Shown here one piece after another: positions 36,945 to 47,674 of a stretch of 64,000 nt of DNA. The position numbers and the translations under genes are program-made. A model generated the notes under the pieces. It searched no databases. It saw only the letters and a list, made by a program, of their open reading frames with translations, and was not told the origin of the DNA. The first letter of the stretch is position 1; every line of letters starts with the position of its first letter. This DNA comes from Salipiger profundus (GTDB lineage Bacteria; Pseudomonadota; Alphaproteobacteria; Rhodobacterales; Rhodobacteraceae): assembly GCF_001969385.1 (NCBI RefSeq), contig NZ_CP014796.1, positions 806,001 through 870,000 on the forward strand, in the 5' to 3' direction.

Positions 36945-39900
36945 CGACCCGAAACCCGAAGGCGCCCTCGGCCTTGCCGGGCGCCTGACGCAGGCCTTCA
37001 TCCGCTCGCCGCTGACGCCGCTCTTCCTGCTCGCCTCGCTGGCGGTGGGGATGATCGCGCTGGTCTCCCTGCCCCGCGAGGAGGAGCCGCAGATCTCGGT
37101 GCCGCTGGTCGACATCCACGTGCAGGCCGACGGGCTCAAGGCGCAGGACGCCGTGAAGCTCGTGACCGAACCGCTCGAAACCATCGTGAAGGGCATCGAC
37201 GAGGTCGAGCACGTCTACTCCGACACCCGCGACGACCAGGCGATGGTCACCGCCCGCTTCAAGGTGGGCGTGAGCGCGGACACCGCCATCCTGCGGGTGC
37301 GCGACAAGATCATGTCGAACCTCGACCGCATCCCGGTGGGCATCCCCGAGCCGCTGGTGGTCGGGCGCGGGATCAACGACGTCGCCATCGTGACGCTGAC
37401 CTTCTCGCCCGAACCGGGACAGGAGGCCATCGGCGCCGCCGACCTCACCCGCATCGCGCGCGAGGTCGAGGTGCGGCTGGCGCGCACCCCGGACGTGGGC
37501 CTCACCTACATCATCGGCGCCACCGACGAGGCGCTGCGGATTTCGCCCGACCCCGAGCGGCTGGCGCTCTACGGCGTGACGCTGCAGCAGCTTGCCGGCA
37601 AGGTGCAGGGCGCCAACACCGCCGCGCCCGCGGGCACGCTGCGCGAAGGCGGCGAGCAACTGGGCTTCGTCATCGGCGAGACGCTGACCACCCCGGAGGA
37701 GATCGGCAACCTCGAGCTGACCGCCCGCGACGGGCGCACGGTCTACGTCCGCGACGTGGCCGATGTCGGCATGGTCAGCGACCTCGACGAGCATCACGTC
37801 GCCACGCTGATCCGCGCAGACGGCGAGATCGTCCGCAGCCCGGCGGTGTCGCTCGCCGTGGCCAAGCGCGCCGGATCGAACGCCGTGGTGGTGGCCGAGA
37901 CGATCCTGCACCAGGTCGAGGAGATGGAGGGCTCGATCATCCCCGACTCGGTGCATGTCGAGGTGACCCGCGACTACGGCGAGACCGCCGACGAAAAGGC
38001 CAACGAGCTGCTCTTCCATCTCGCGCTTGCCACCGTGTCGATCGTGGCGCTGGTGCTTTTCACCATCGGCTGGCGCGAGGCCGTGGTGGTTGCCATCGTC
38101 ATCCCGGTGACGATCCTGCTCACGCTCTTCGCCGCCAACTTCATGGGCTACACGCTGAACCGGGTGTCGCTGTTCGCGCTGATCTTCTCCATCGGCATCC
38201 TCGTCGACGACGCCATCGTTGTGATCGAGAACATCTCGCGGCACTGGGCGCTGCACCCCGGCAAACCGCGCGCCACCGCCGCCATCGAGGCCGTGGCAGA
38301 GGTCGGCAACCCCACCATCGTCGCGACGCTGACCGTGGTGGTCGCGCTGCTGCCGATGCTCTTCGTGAGCGGGCTCATGGGCCCCTACATGTCGCCCATC
38401 CCGGCCAACGCCTCGGCGGCGATGATCTTCTCGTTCTTCGTCGCGGTCATCATCACGCCGTGGCTGATGCTGCGGATCGCCGGCAAATCCGACGTCTCGG
38501 ACCATGGCGACGAGGACACCTACGGCGAGCACAAGCACTTCAGCCCGATGGGCCGGGTCTACGCCCGGTTCGCGCGACCGATCCTCGCGCGGAAGTCGGT
38601 GTCGTGGATCTTCCTGCTGGTCGTCATCGTTCTGAGCTTCGGCTCGCTCGGTGCGCTCTACACGCGGGACGTCACCGTCAAGCTGCTGCCCTTCGACAAC
38701 AAGTCCGAGCTGTCGGTGATGATCGACCTGCCCGAGGGCGCCTCGGTCGAGGCAACGGACGCGGTCGCGCAGGATGCCGCCCGCATCGCCATGGAACTGC
38801 CCGAGGTGATCTCGGCGCAGACCCACGCGGGCGCGGCCTCGGCGTTCAACTTCAACGGGCTGGTGCGGCACTACTACCTGCGCCGGAACCCCGAGATGGG
38901 TGACGTGCAGCTCAACCTGCTGCCCAAGGCCGAGCGCGAGCGCACCAGCCACGACATCGCGCTCGAACTGCGCGAGAAGCTCGCCACGCTCGAGGTCCCC
39001 GACGGTGCCGTTCTCAAGGTGGTCGAACCGCCGCCGGGTCCGCCGGTGATCTCGACCCTGCTGGCCGAGGTCTACGGCCCCGACGCCGAGACCCGCCGCA
39101 CGGCCGCCGAGAAGATCCGAACAGCCTTCGAGGATGTGCCCTACGTGGTCGACGTAGACGACAACTACGGCGAGAGGCCGCCACGCCTGCGCGCGGTTCT
39201 GGATCCCTCGGAACTGGATTTCTTCCAGGTGCAGGAATCCGACGCGCTGCAGACCCTGCGGCTGCTCAACGGCAGCACCACGGTCGGCTATTCGCACCGC
39301 GGCGAGGGCCGGCGCCCCCTGCCCATCGTCATCGCCCGCGACAGGTCCGAGCGGGTGCTCGACTCCGAGGCGCTGTCGACGCCGGTGCCGGCCAACGCCC
39401 TGCCCGGCGGGCGCGGCGTGGTCGAACTGGGCGACGTGGTGACCCTGTCGCGCGAAGAGGGCTCCTACCCGATCTTCCGGCACAACGGCTACGACGTCAT
39501 CATGGTGATGGGCGAGCTCGCGGGCGCCTACGAGGCGCCGCTCTACGGCATGCTCGCGGTGGCCGACAGGCTCGACGCGATGGACTGGGCCGAGGGCACA
39601 AAGCCCGAGGTCTCGCTGCATGGCCAGCCCGAGAGCACCGAGCATGTGACCCTGCTGTGGGACGGCGAATGGGAGGTGACATGGGTCACCTTCCGCGACA
39701 TGGGTGCCGCCTTCGGCGTGGCGCTGCTGGGGATCTACATCCTTGTCGTGGCGCAGTTCGGCTCGTTCCGCCTGCCGCTGGTGATCCTGACACCGGTGCC
39801 GCTCACCTTCCTCGGCATCATGCTGGGGCACTGGCTGTTCGGCGCGCCGTTCTCGGCCACCTCGATGATCGGCTTCATCGCGCTTGCCGGGATCATCGTG

Positions 39901-40161
39901 CGTAACTCGATCCTGCTGGTCGACTTCATCCGCCACGCCGACCCCGGGGGCAAGGTGAGCGTCGACGTGCTGATCGAGGCCGGGGCCACCCGCTTCAAGC
40001 CGATCCTGCTCACCGCCATCGCGGCGATGATCGGCGCGGCGGTGATTCTTGCCGACCCGATCTTCCAGGGACTCGCGATCTCGCTGCTATTCGGGTTGCT
40101 GTCCTCGACCGTGCTGACGGTACTGGTGATCCCGGCGATCTACCGGATCTTCAAGACCTGA
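36937..40161 (+). CDS. RND family efflux permease (AcrB/MexF type)
   Basis: Proton-driven inner-membrane exporter of 1074 residues with 12 expected membrane helices and two large periplasmic loops. FSIGILVDDAIVVIENISRH near residue 420 holds the paired aspartates of the proton relay. Motifs PREEEPQISVPLVDI near 47 and RVRDKIMSN near 122 are characteristic. No outer-membrane TolC-type gene follows, so the channel is shared or elsewhere. The substrate is unknown; drugs or solvents are typical for this family. A hairpin follows the stop. Confidence 0.92.
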   Translation: MSDDPKPEGALGLAGRLTQAFIRSPLTPLFLLASLAVGMIALVSLPREEEPQISVPLVDIHVQADGLKAQDAVKLVTEPLETIVKGIDEVEHVYSDTRDDQAMVTARFKVGVSADTAILRVRDKIMSNLDRIPVGIPEPLVVGRGINDVAIVTLTFSPEPGQEAIGAADLTRIAREVEVRLARTPDVGLTYIIGATDEALRISPDPERLALYGVTLQQLAGKVQGANTAAPAGTLREGGEQLGFVIGETLTTPEEIGNLELTARDGRTVYVRDVADVGMVSDLDEHHVATLIRADGEIVRSPAVSLAVAKRAGSNAVVVAETILHQVEEMEGSIIPDSVHVEVTRDYGETADEKANELLFHLALATVSIVALVLFTIGWREAVVVAIVIPVTILLTLFAANFMGYTLNRVSLFALIFSIGILVDDAIVVIENISRHWALHPGKPRATAAIEAVAEVGNPTIVATLTVVVALLPMLFVSGLMGPYMSPIPANASAAMIFSFFVAVIITPWLMLRIAGKSDVSDHGDEDTYGEHKHFSPMGRVYARFARPILARKSVSWIFLLVVIVLSFGSLGALYTRDVTVKLLPFDNKSELSVMIDLPEGASVEATDAVAQDAARIAMELPEVISAQTHAGAASAFNFNGLVRHYYLRRNPEMGDVQLNLLPKAERERTSHDIALELREKLATLEVPDGAVLKVVEPPPGPPVISTLLAEVYGPDAETRRTAAEKIRTAFEDVPYVVDVDDNYGERPPRLRAVLDPSELDFFQVQESDALQTLRLLNGSTTVGYSHRGEGRRPLPIVIARDRSERVLDSEALSTPVPANALPGGRGVVELGDVVTLSREEGSYPIFRHNGYDVIMVMGELAGAYEAPLYGMLAVADRLDAMDWAEGTKPEVSLHGQPESTEHVTLLWDGEWEVTWVTFRDMGAAFGVALLGIYILVVAQFGSFRLPLVILTPVPLTFLGIMLGHWLFGAPFSATSMIGFIALAGIIVRNSILLVDFIRHADPGGKVSVDVLIEAGATRFKPILLTAIAAMIGAAVILADPIFQGLAISLLFGLLSSTVLTVLVIPAIYRIFKT

Positions 40162-40172
40162 CCGGCCTGCCG

Positions 40173-40199
40173 CGCGCCGCCCCCGCAGAGGGCGGCGCG
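40173..40199 (+). terminator. Hairpin terminator of the RND operon
   Basis: CGCGCCGCCC (40173-40182) pairs with GGGCGGCGCG (40190-40199), 12 bases after the pump stop, followed by TTCATTAA, a weak T-run. Confidence 0.65.
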
Positions 40200-40329
40200 T
40201 TCATTAACCATTCACCACAATTTTGACGCGAAATCGTCTTCCCAACCCCGGATTCGCGGCGCAGAACCAGTCCGATCCGGGGGCAGGCCCATGCCTGCCC
40301 GCATTCGCCGCATGGGAGGATGGACCGTC

Positions 40330-43170
40330 ATGGCCACCTATTTCGTCACCACCGACAACTGGAATGACGCCGGGTTCTGGAACGGCCTGAGCGAGTCCTC
40401 GGAGGGGCACATCCTCGACTTCTCCGGCCTTCCCGAAAGCTACACCGTGGAATTCTCCCCCGACGGTGCCTTCCTGGTGCTCTCGAACGGCACCGAGCTT
40501 TACACCATCGGCGAAAGCTCGGCCTCGGGCTGGGCCAACGTCTACCTCGGCGACCCCACCGACTACAGCTACTTCGAGATGATCTCGGGCGGCGCGGGCG
40601 ACGACACGCTGCAAGGGCGCGACACGGCCGACACCCTCGAGGGCGCCGGTGGCGACGACAGCCTGCTTGGCGCAGGCGGTGACGACAGCATCACCGGCGG
40701 CCACGGCCACGACACCGTGCGCGGCGGCACCGGCGACGACACCATTGCCGGTGGCGACGGCGACGATCTGGTCTACGGCAACGAGGGCGGTGACAGCATG
40801 ACCGGCGGCGCCGGTCGCGATTCGATCTACGGCGAATTCGGCAACGACTACATCGAGGGCGGCGCCGACGACGACCATCTCGAGGGCAACGAGGGCAACG
40901 ACACGCTCATCGGCGGCGACGGAGACGACTGGATGCGCGGCTCCTAAGGCAACGACGCCCTCTGGAGCGGAGCGGGGGACGACTACCTCTGGGGCGGCTA
41001 CGGCGACGACACCTTCCACATCGAGAACGGCTTCGGCAACGATACCGTCGACGCCGAGCAGGTGGACGAGGTGAACGGCGACCTGCTCGATCTCTCGGCG
41101 GTGACCGACGATCTCTACGTCGACATGACCTCGGGGTTCGCGGGCGTCGGCACCGTCAGCGACGGCGTCTCGACCCTGAGCTACGACGCCGTCGAGACCG
41201 TGCTGCTGGGCGCCGGCGACGACACCGTGGCGCTTGCCGATCTCGGCGGGATCGACACGGTGGACGGCTTCGAGCTGCCCACGTTGCTTGGTGACGGCAC
41301 CTACGCGACCAACGACCGGCTCGACGTCTCCGCGCTGACGGGCCCCGACGGCCTGCCGGTCGATACCGACGACGTGACCGTGACCGACAGCAACGGCGAC
41401 GGCACGGGCGACGCCGTCCTGACCTTTCCGGGCGGCGAGGCGATCACCCTGCTCGGCGTGTCGGTCGCAGAGCTGTCGAGCCCCGAGCAGCTCGTGGCCA
41501 TCGGAATTCCCGCCGCCGGCGACACCGGCGGCGGCACGGGTGGAGGCGACACCGGAGGCGGAGACACCGGCGGTGGTGATACCGGTGGCACCACCGGCAG
41601 CGACCTGCCCCAGATCGACGGTGCCTTCGAGTTCGAGGCCACCGTGACCTTCAACGATCTCGCGGCCGGGGTCAGCCAGCGCATCTTCGAATTCGGCGCG
41701 CAGGGCGAGGACAGCATCTCCTTCGGCCAGCTCGGCCCCGCCAGCGCGGTCTACTTCGAGATCAACCAGGGCGGCGAGACCAGCTACATCGTCGCCGAGG
41801 ACGTGCTCGTCGAAGGCGAAACCGCCGTATGGACCGTCGGCGTCGACGAGACCGGCTTCATGTACATCGAGAAGGACGGCGTGCAGGTCGCCGAAGGAGA
41901 CGGCGTCGTGCCCTCGGACGTCGACCGCACGTCGAACCTGCTGGGCAGTTCGAGCAACGCCGCGGTGGCGTCGCTCGACGGCGACATCGCCGGGGTCTCG
42001 ATCACCCAGGGCGATACTGTCTGGAGCGACGGCACCACCGGGGGCACGGGCGATACCGGCGGCGGCGACACCGGCGGCACCACGGGCGCCGACCTGCCAC
42101 AGATCGACGGGGCCTTCGAGTTCGAGGCCACCGTGACCTTCACCGACCTCGACGCGGCGCCCGGGCAACGGGTCTTCGAGTTCGGCGGCGCGGGCGAGGA
42201 CAGCATAACCTTCGGCCAGCTCGGCCCCAGCAGCGCGGTGTATTTCGAGATCACCCAGGGCGGCGAGACCAGCTACATCGTCGCCGAGGACGTGCTCGTC
42301 GAGGGCGAGACGGCGGTCTGGACGGTCGGCGTCGACGATGATGGCCTCATGTATATCGACAAGGACGGCGAACAGGTGGCCGAGGGCGACGGCATCGTGC
42401 CCTCGGATACAGACCGCACGTCGAACCTGCTGGGCGAGGCCGGCACCGGCACGGGCTCCGACCTCGTGGGCGAGATCAGCGACGTGACAATCACGCAGGG
42501 CGATACCGTCTGGACCGATGGCACCGATGGCACCGGCGACACGGGCGGCACCGGGGACACCGGCGGCACCACGGGCCCGGACCTGCCGCAGATCGACGGC
42601 GCCTTCGAGTTCGAGGCCACGGTGACCTTCACCGACCTCGACGAGGGCAAGGCGCAGACCGTCTTCGAGTTCGGCGATGAGGGCGAGGACCGCATCGCCT
42701 TTGGCCAGCTCGGCCCGAGCGACGCCATGTATTTCGAGATCACCCAGGGCGGCACGACGAACTACATCGTCGCCGAGGGCGCGCTCGTCGAGGGCGAGAC
42801 CGCGACCTGGACCGTCGGCGTCGACGAGACCGGTTTCATGTATATCGACAAGGACGGGGTGCAGGTGGCCGAGGGCGACGGCGTCGTGCCCTCCGACACC
42901 GACCGCACGTCGAACCTGCTCGGCGACTCGACCGACGGCGGCAAGTCCGAGCTGGTGGGCGAGATCACCGGCGTGACCATTACCCAGGGCGACACGGTCT
43001 GGACCGACGACACGGTCGCCTCCGGCGAAACGCAGGTGATGCCGACGCTTGCCCTGGAAGAGGCGCCCAAGGACCCGCTCATGGTCGACGAGGCCGACCT
43101 GCTGGACGAGGGGCAAGCGGCCGACGACATCCTCGATCCGGATGCCGCCGACCCGTTCATGCTGAGCTGA
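40330..43170 (+). pseudogene. RTX-type calcium-binding secreted protein interrupted by an in-frame TAA
   Basis: One reading frame of 947 codons is open from ATG 40330 (MATYFVTTDNWNDAGFWNGL; GGGAGGA upstream) to TGA 43170 except for a TAA at 40945-40947. Before it lie about eight RTX nonapeptides (GGAGDDTLQ-type). The same repeat pattern continues straight after it (GNDALWSGAGDDYLWGG), so the stop replaces one residue. Then follow a DVSALTGPDGLPVDTDD-type linker domain and three 489-base repeats. The product would be a type I-secreted surface or extracellular protein. With the stop, only 205 residues of RTX repeats are made unless readthrough occurs. Confidence 0.85.
41602..43014 (+). repeat. 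Three tandem LamG-like repeat units in the RTX gene
   Basis: Three units begin at 41602, 42091 and 42580, a period of 489 bases each. Each encodes about 145 residues starting DLPQIDGAFEFEATVTF and ending with TQGDTVW, joined by Gly/Thr/Asp linkers. The strand-rich composition suggests a concanavalin/LamG-type fold. Units differ mainly at synonymous sites and in the linkers. Confidence 0.85.
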
Positions 43171-43182
43171 GGCGCCGCGCGC

Positions 43183-44442
43183 TCAGCCGCGGCGCAATTG
43201 CACGAGCAGTGCGCGGGACGGCTCGCCAGTCACCGCCATGCCCGCCCGCGCCTGGTAGCCACGGATCGCGTCCTCGGTCTTCGAGCCGAAGACGCCGTCG
43301 GGCTTGCCCGCGTCGAAGCCGGCGCCGGTCAGCCGCGTCTGCAGTTCCTTGCGCTCGTCGATGGTGAAGCCATAGGCATCGGGCGGGAAATCGCCGCGCA
43401 GCGGCCCCGCCCCGGCAAGCCGGTCCGAAAGGTGCCCGACCGCGAGCCCGTATTTCTCGGCGTTGTTGTAGCGCAGGATCACGTTGAAATTGCGGAACAC
43501 CAGGAACGCCGGCCCGCCGGTGCCCTCGGGGGCGAGGATCGAGCCCGCGCCCGCCGACGGCAGCGACCCGCCCGAGGCCGCGCGCACGCCCAGCGCCGCC
43601 CAGTCCGAGGCTCCGCGCCGCGTGCCGCGCCCGGTGAGCCCGCTGCTGAACCCCTGCGGCAGCCGCACCTCGAGCCCCCAGGGCTCACCCTGACGCCAGC
43701 CGCTTTCGGCGAGGTAGTTGGCGGTCGAGGCAAGCCCGTCGGTGGGATCCTCCGACCAGATGTCGCGCCGGCCGTCACCGCGGAAATCAACCGCGTGCGC
43801 CTGGTAGGTCGTGGGAATGAACTGCGTGTGCCCCATCGCCCCGGCCCAGCTGCCGGTCAGCCGCGACGGCGTGGTGTCGCCGCGTTCGAGAATGCGCAGC
43901 GCCGCCATCAGCTGCTTCTCGAAGAAGCTGCCGCGCCGGCCGTCGTATGCCAGCGTCGACACGGCCGAGATCACCGGGATCTCGCCCCGCCGGGTGCCGT
44001 AGTTGCTTTCCATGCCCCAGACCGCGGCGACCACATGCGGCGGCACACCGTAGCGCGCCTCGATCTCGCGCAGGAGCGCCATGTGCTGCCGCAGCTTCGC
44101 GCGGCCGTCCGACACCTTCTGCTCGGAGGCGGTGATCGCGAAATAATCCTCGAGCGTGCGGGTGAACTCGGTCTGGCTGCGGTCGCGCTCGACCACGCCG
44201 GGCAGGAAGCCCGCCGAGCGGAAGGCCGAATCGAGCGTCTGCGCGCTGATCCCGCCGGACAGCGCCCGCCCCCGGAACGACGCCACCCAGGCGTCATAGC
44301 CCGCGTTGGGCTGCGGCCGGAGATCGGGCGGCAACCCGCCCGTGGGCGTGCTTACCGCGCCCCTGCCGCCGCAGCCCGAAAGCAGCATCGCCGCCGCCCC
44401 GCCTGCCATGCCCGTCATCATTGCCCGCCGTGTGAGATGCAT
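43183..44442 (-). CDS. Lytic murein transglycosylase (MltB family) with peptidoglycan-binding domain
   Basis: Cleaves peptidoglycan glycan chains to anhydro products in the periplasm. The 419-residue protein starts with a lipoprotein signal (MHLTRRAMMTGMAG … LLSGC, lipid Cys24) that also carries a twin-arginine-free RR start. The SLT_2 domain (about 50-345) holds the catalytic Glu in VWGMESNYGTRRG and the AGAMGHTQFIPTTY motif. A PG_binding_1 domain (about 355-419) ends the protein. It is divergent from murJ; the two act on the same wall. Confidence 0.92.
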   Translation of the reverse strand: MHLTRRAMMTGMAGGAAAMLLSGCGGRGAVSTPTGGLPPDLRPQPNAGYDAWVASFRGRALSGGISAQTLDSAFRSAGFLPGVVERDRSQTEFTRTLEDYFAITASEQKVSDGRAKLRQHMALLREIEARYGVPPHVVAAVWGMESNYGTRRGEIPVISAVSTLAYDGRRGSFFEKQLMAALRILERGDTTPSRLTGSWAGAMGHTQFIPTTYQAHAVDFRGDGRRDIWSEDPTDGLASTANYLAESGWRQGEPWGLEVRLPQGFSSGLTGRGTRRGASDWAALGVRAASGGSLPSAGAGSILAPEGTGGPAFLVFRNFNVILRYNNAEKYGLAVGHLSDRLAGAGPLRGDFPPDAYGFTIDERKELQTRLTGAGFDAGKPDGVFGSKTEDAIRGYQARAGMAVTGEPSRALLVQLRRG

Positions 44443-44597
44443 CTGCCTGCCTCCTCGTTCGTTGTCTTATCGTTGCCGGGCAGTGTGACGATTGCACCGG
44501 GACACGGCAAGCGATCCTCGCGGCATCCGCCCTTTCTATGGCCTTGGCAATCGGCTAGTCCTGCGCGGGCCGCAGGGCACGAAGGGGCCGAGCAGAC

Positions 44598-46160
44598 ATG
44601 AAACCGATCCGCCTGATTTCCGGTGTTCTCACCGTCGGGTTCTGGACGCTTGCGAGCCGCGTGCTCGGCGTCACGCGCGAAATCCTGATCCTCGCCTTCA
44701 TCGGCCCGGGACCACTGATGGACGCCTTCGTCGCCGCCTTCCGGCTGCCGAACATGTTCCGCCGGTTCTTCGCCGAGGGCGCCTTCAACGCCGCCTTCGT
44801 GCCGATTTTCTCCAAGAAATACGAGGGCGATGAAGACCCGCTGGGCTTTGCCCGCGACGCGCTTAACGGGCTGGCCTTCGTGCTGATGATCCTCAGCGCG
44901 CTGGCGCTGGTGTTCATGCCGGCGCTGGTCTGGGCCACCGCCGAGGGCTTCGTCGGCGACGACCGCTTCCCGCTGACCGTGGCCTACGGGCGTATCATCT
45001 TCCCCTACATCCTGTTCATCTCGCTGGCGGCTCTGTTCTCGGGCGCGCTGAACGCGACCGGCTATTTCGCCGCCGCCGCTGCCGCGCCGGTGCTGCTCAA
45101 CATCTTCGTGATCATCGCCATGGCGGTTGGCGCATGGCTCGGCGGAGACGTGATCCTATGGCTGGTCTGGACCATCCCGCTCGCGGGGGTGGCGCAGCTG
45201 GCGCTGGTCTGGGTGGCCGCCGAGCGCGCCGGTATCCGGGTTCGTCCCGGAACGCCCCGGCTGACGCCGGACATGCGCCGGCTGGTGCGCGTCGCCGTGC
45301 CGGCCGCGCTGGCGGGTGGTGTCATGCAGATCAACCTGCTGGTCGGCCAGCAGGTCGCCTCGCAGTTCGACAAGGCGGTGGGCTGGCTCTACGCCGCCGA
45401 CCGGCTCTACCAGCTGCCGCTCGGCGTGGTCGGCATCGCGGTGGGCATCGTGCTGCTGCCCGACCTGTCGCGCCGGCTCAAGGCCGAGGACGACGCGGGC
45501 GCCCGCCACGCCTTTTCACGCGCCGGAGAAATGGCGCTGGCGCTGACCGTGCCCGCCGCCGTGGCGCTGGTGGTGATTCCGTTGCCGATGGTCTCGGTGC
45601 TGTTCGAGCGCGGCGCCACCAGCGCCAGCGACAGCGCCGCCATCGCGCTCGCGGTGGCGGTCTACGGCCTCGGGCTGCCGGCCTTCGTGCTGCAGAAGGT
45701 GCTGCAACCACTGTTCTTCGCCCGCGAGGACACGCGCACGCCGTTCCGCTACGCGGTCTGGGCGATGGTCGTGAACGCCGTGCTTGCCGTGGGGCTGGTG
45801 CCCGTGCTGGGCTGGCTCGCGCCGGCGCTCGCCACCACCGCCGCCGGCTGGGCAATGGTCGTGCTGCTCGCCGTCGGTGCCCGCCGCATCGGCACATCGG
45901 CGCGTTTCGACGACCGGTTCCGCCGCCGGATCTGGCGAATCTGCGCGGCCTCGGGGCTCATGGGCGTCATTCTAGCGGGAACCCAGTGGGCACTCTCGCC
46001 GTTCCTCGGCATGGACTACTGGCGCTACCCGGCTCTCGTGCTGCTGCTGTTCGTGGGCATGGCTTCCTACGGGCTGATCGGTCACGCGGTCGGCGCCTTT
46101 CGTCTGTCTGATTTCAGGGACGCCCTAAGGCGCCGACGCAGCAGGGACAAAACGCAATGA
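44598..46160 (+). CDS. murJ: Lipid II flippase MurJ
   Basis: Flips lipid II across the inner membrane for cell wall synthesis. The 520-residue MOP-superfamily protein has about 14 helices; the N-terminal LTVGFWTLASRVLGVTREI, then AAFRLPNMFRRFFAEGAFN, and FVPIFSKKYE are diagnostic. ATG 44598. Its stop overlaps the start of the PLD-like gene by four bases. Confidence 0.96.
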   Translation: MKPIRLISGVLTVGFWTLASRVLGVTREILILAFIGPGPLMDAFVAAFRLPNMFRRFFAEGAFNAAFVPIFSKKYEGDEDPLGFARDALNGLAFVLMILSALALVFMPALVWATAEGFVGDDRFPLTVAYGRIIFPYILFISLAALFSGALNATGYFAAAAAAPVLLNIFVIIAMAVGAWLGGDVILWLVWTIPLAGVAQLALVWVAAERAGIRVRPGTPRLTPDMRRLVRVAVPAALAGGVMQINLLVGQQVASQFDKAVGWLYAADRLYQLPLGVVGIAVGIVLLPDLSRRLKAEDDAGARHAFSRAGEMALALTVPAAVALVVIPLPMVSVLFERGATSASDSAAIALAVAVYGLGLPAFVLQKVLQPLFFAREDTRTPFRYAVWAMVVNAVLAVGLVPVLGWLAPALATTAAGWAMVVLLAVGARRIGTSARFDDRFRRRIWRICAASGLMGVILAGTQWALSPFLGMDYWRYPALVLLLFVGMASYGLIGHAVGAFRLSDFRDALRRRRSRDKTQ

Positions 46161-47644
46161 CGCTGACCTCGCTCATCACCGCCGCCGAGGGCTTTCCCGC
46201 CCTCGAGCGCCTTGCCGCCTCGGCGCGCGAGGAACTGGTGATGTCCTTCCGCATCTTCGAACCGAAGACCCGGCTGCGCAGCCCCGAACTGCGCGAGAAG
46301 GGCCTCGAGACATGGTCCGATCTTCTCGCCGACACCGCGGCGCGCGGAGTGCGCATCCGACTGGTGATCTCTGACTTCGACCCGGTCTTCACGTCCGACC
46401 TGCACCGGCTCGCATGGGCCTCGGCCAGCGGCTTCGCCGAGGCGCTGCGAGGGGACGTGCAGATCATCTGCGCGCCGCACGGCCAGATGGCGGGGCCGCT
46501 CTGGCGGATGCTGATGCGCGGACGGATCATGCGGGTGCTGCGCAAGCTGCGCTCGGAAGACGGCACCCTGCTGACGCCGGTCCAGCGTGCGATGCTGAAG
46601 GGGCCGATCACCCTGCGGCCGGTGACCATCCACCAGAAGTTCGCCGTCGTCGACAATGAACGCTGCATCATCGGCGGGCTCGACATCAACGAGCGGCGCT
46701 GGGACACGCCGGATCACGAGCGTGCGCCCGAAGAGACCTGGCATGACGTCGCGATGCAGGTAGACGATCCGGATTTCTCCGCCGCCCTGCGTGTGCACTT
46801 TTCCGATACCTGGAACGCCTCGATCGAATCCGGCACGGCACCGTTGACCGAGACACCGGAGCACATGAGCACGGACGTCCGCCCGCAGACGTCGGGCAAC
46901 CTGAAGCTCGTGCGCACGATGTCCGCCCCCATGCACGGCCCGGCCCGGCTTGCGCCGAAGGCAGCAGTGCGGGAGCATGAAAAAGCCCTCATCGCGATGA
47001 TCGGCGAAGCGCGCCATCACATCTACATCGAGACGCAGTTCCTGCGGCACCGGCCGATCGTCGACGCGCTGGTCCGCGCCGCCGAACGACAGCCCGACCT
47101 GCAACTCGTGATCATCCTGCCGCCCGCCGCCGAGCGGGTGTTGTTCGACAGCGACGTCGGCTGGGATGCGCGCCACGGCCACGCCCTGCAGGTCGAGGCC
47201 GCCGAACGGCTTGCCAAGGCCTACTACGAGAACCTCGCGATGATCTCGCCCGGACAGTCGGAGCAGGCCGAGGAAGGCGCCGCCGACGTGCTCCGCTCCG
47301 GCCCGATCTACGTCCACTCCAAGGTGACCCTCGTCGACGACCGCGTCGGGATGGTAGGCTCCGCCAACCTCAACGGCCGGTCGCTGCGCTGGGACACGGA
47401 AGCCTCCGTGCAGTTCCGCTCGCCAGAGGACGTCAAGGCGTTGCGCGAGCGGCTGGCGAAGATCTGGCTCGGTCCGCGGCTCGGCGCCGGAAGCACGACG
47501 CAGGCGCGGACCTGGCGGCAGGCGGCTCTGGCCAATGCGGCCGTGCCCCCCGAAGAACGCGAAGGCTTTGCCCTGCCCTACCCGAACGCCACCGGAAAGA
47601 AATTCTCGCGCCTCGTCCCGGTGCTGCCTGCCGACATGTTCTGA
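46157..47644 (+). CDS. Phospholipase D-like domain protein
   Basis: A 495-residue protein with two HKD motifs: HQKFAVVDNERCIIGGLDIN near residue 157 and HSKVTLVDDRVGMVGSANL near 390. This is the phospholipase D / cardiolipin synthase superfamily. No signal peptide or membrane helix is seen, so a cytoplasmic phospholipase-D-like role is more likely than cardiolipin synthase. Translationally coupled to murJ (ATGA overlap), which suggests an envelope-linked function. Confidence 0.88.
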   Translation: MTLTSLITAAEGFPALERLAASAREELVMSFRIFEPKTRLRSPELREKGLETWSDLLADTAARGVRIRLVISDFDPVFTSDLHRLAWASASGFAEALRGDVQIICAPHGQMAGPLWRMLMRGRIMRVLRKLRSEDGTLLTPVQRAMLKGPITLRPVTIHQKFAVVDNERCIIGGLDINERRWDTPDHERAPEETWHDVAMQVDDPDFSAALRVHFSDTWNASIESGTAPLTETPEHMSTDVRPQTSGNLKLVRTMSAPMHGPARLAPKAAVREHEKALIAMIGEARHHIYIETQFLRHRPIVDALVRAAERQPDLQLVIILPPAAERVLFDSDVGWDARHGHALQVEAAERLAKAYYENLAMISPGQSEQAEEGAADVLRSGPIYVHSKVTLVDDRVGMVGSANLNGRSLRWDTEASVQFRSPEDVKALRERLAKIWLGPRLGAGSTTQARTWRQAALANAAVPPEEREGFALPYPNATGKKFSRLVPVLPADMF

Positions 47645-47674
47645 GCAGGCCGAGAGACGCCGGCGCGGGCCGGA

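Noticed and set aside
36865..39936. Long minus-strand frame antisense to the RND pump
   Set aside because: Low-complexity shadow; the opposite strand encodes a complete RND permease.
41522..41600. Short GGCGACACCGG-type direct repeats that could suggest a CRISPR-like or satellite array
   Set aside because: They encode Gly-Asp-Thr linkers between protein domains, in frame, with no unique spacers.
40204..43116. Minus-strand frame antisense to the RTX gene
   Set aside because: Its repeats only mirror the RTX and LamG-like repeats of the true strand.
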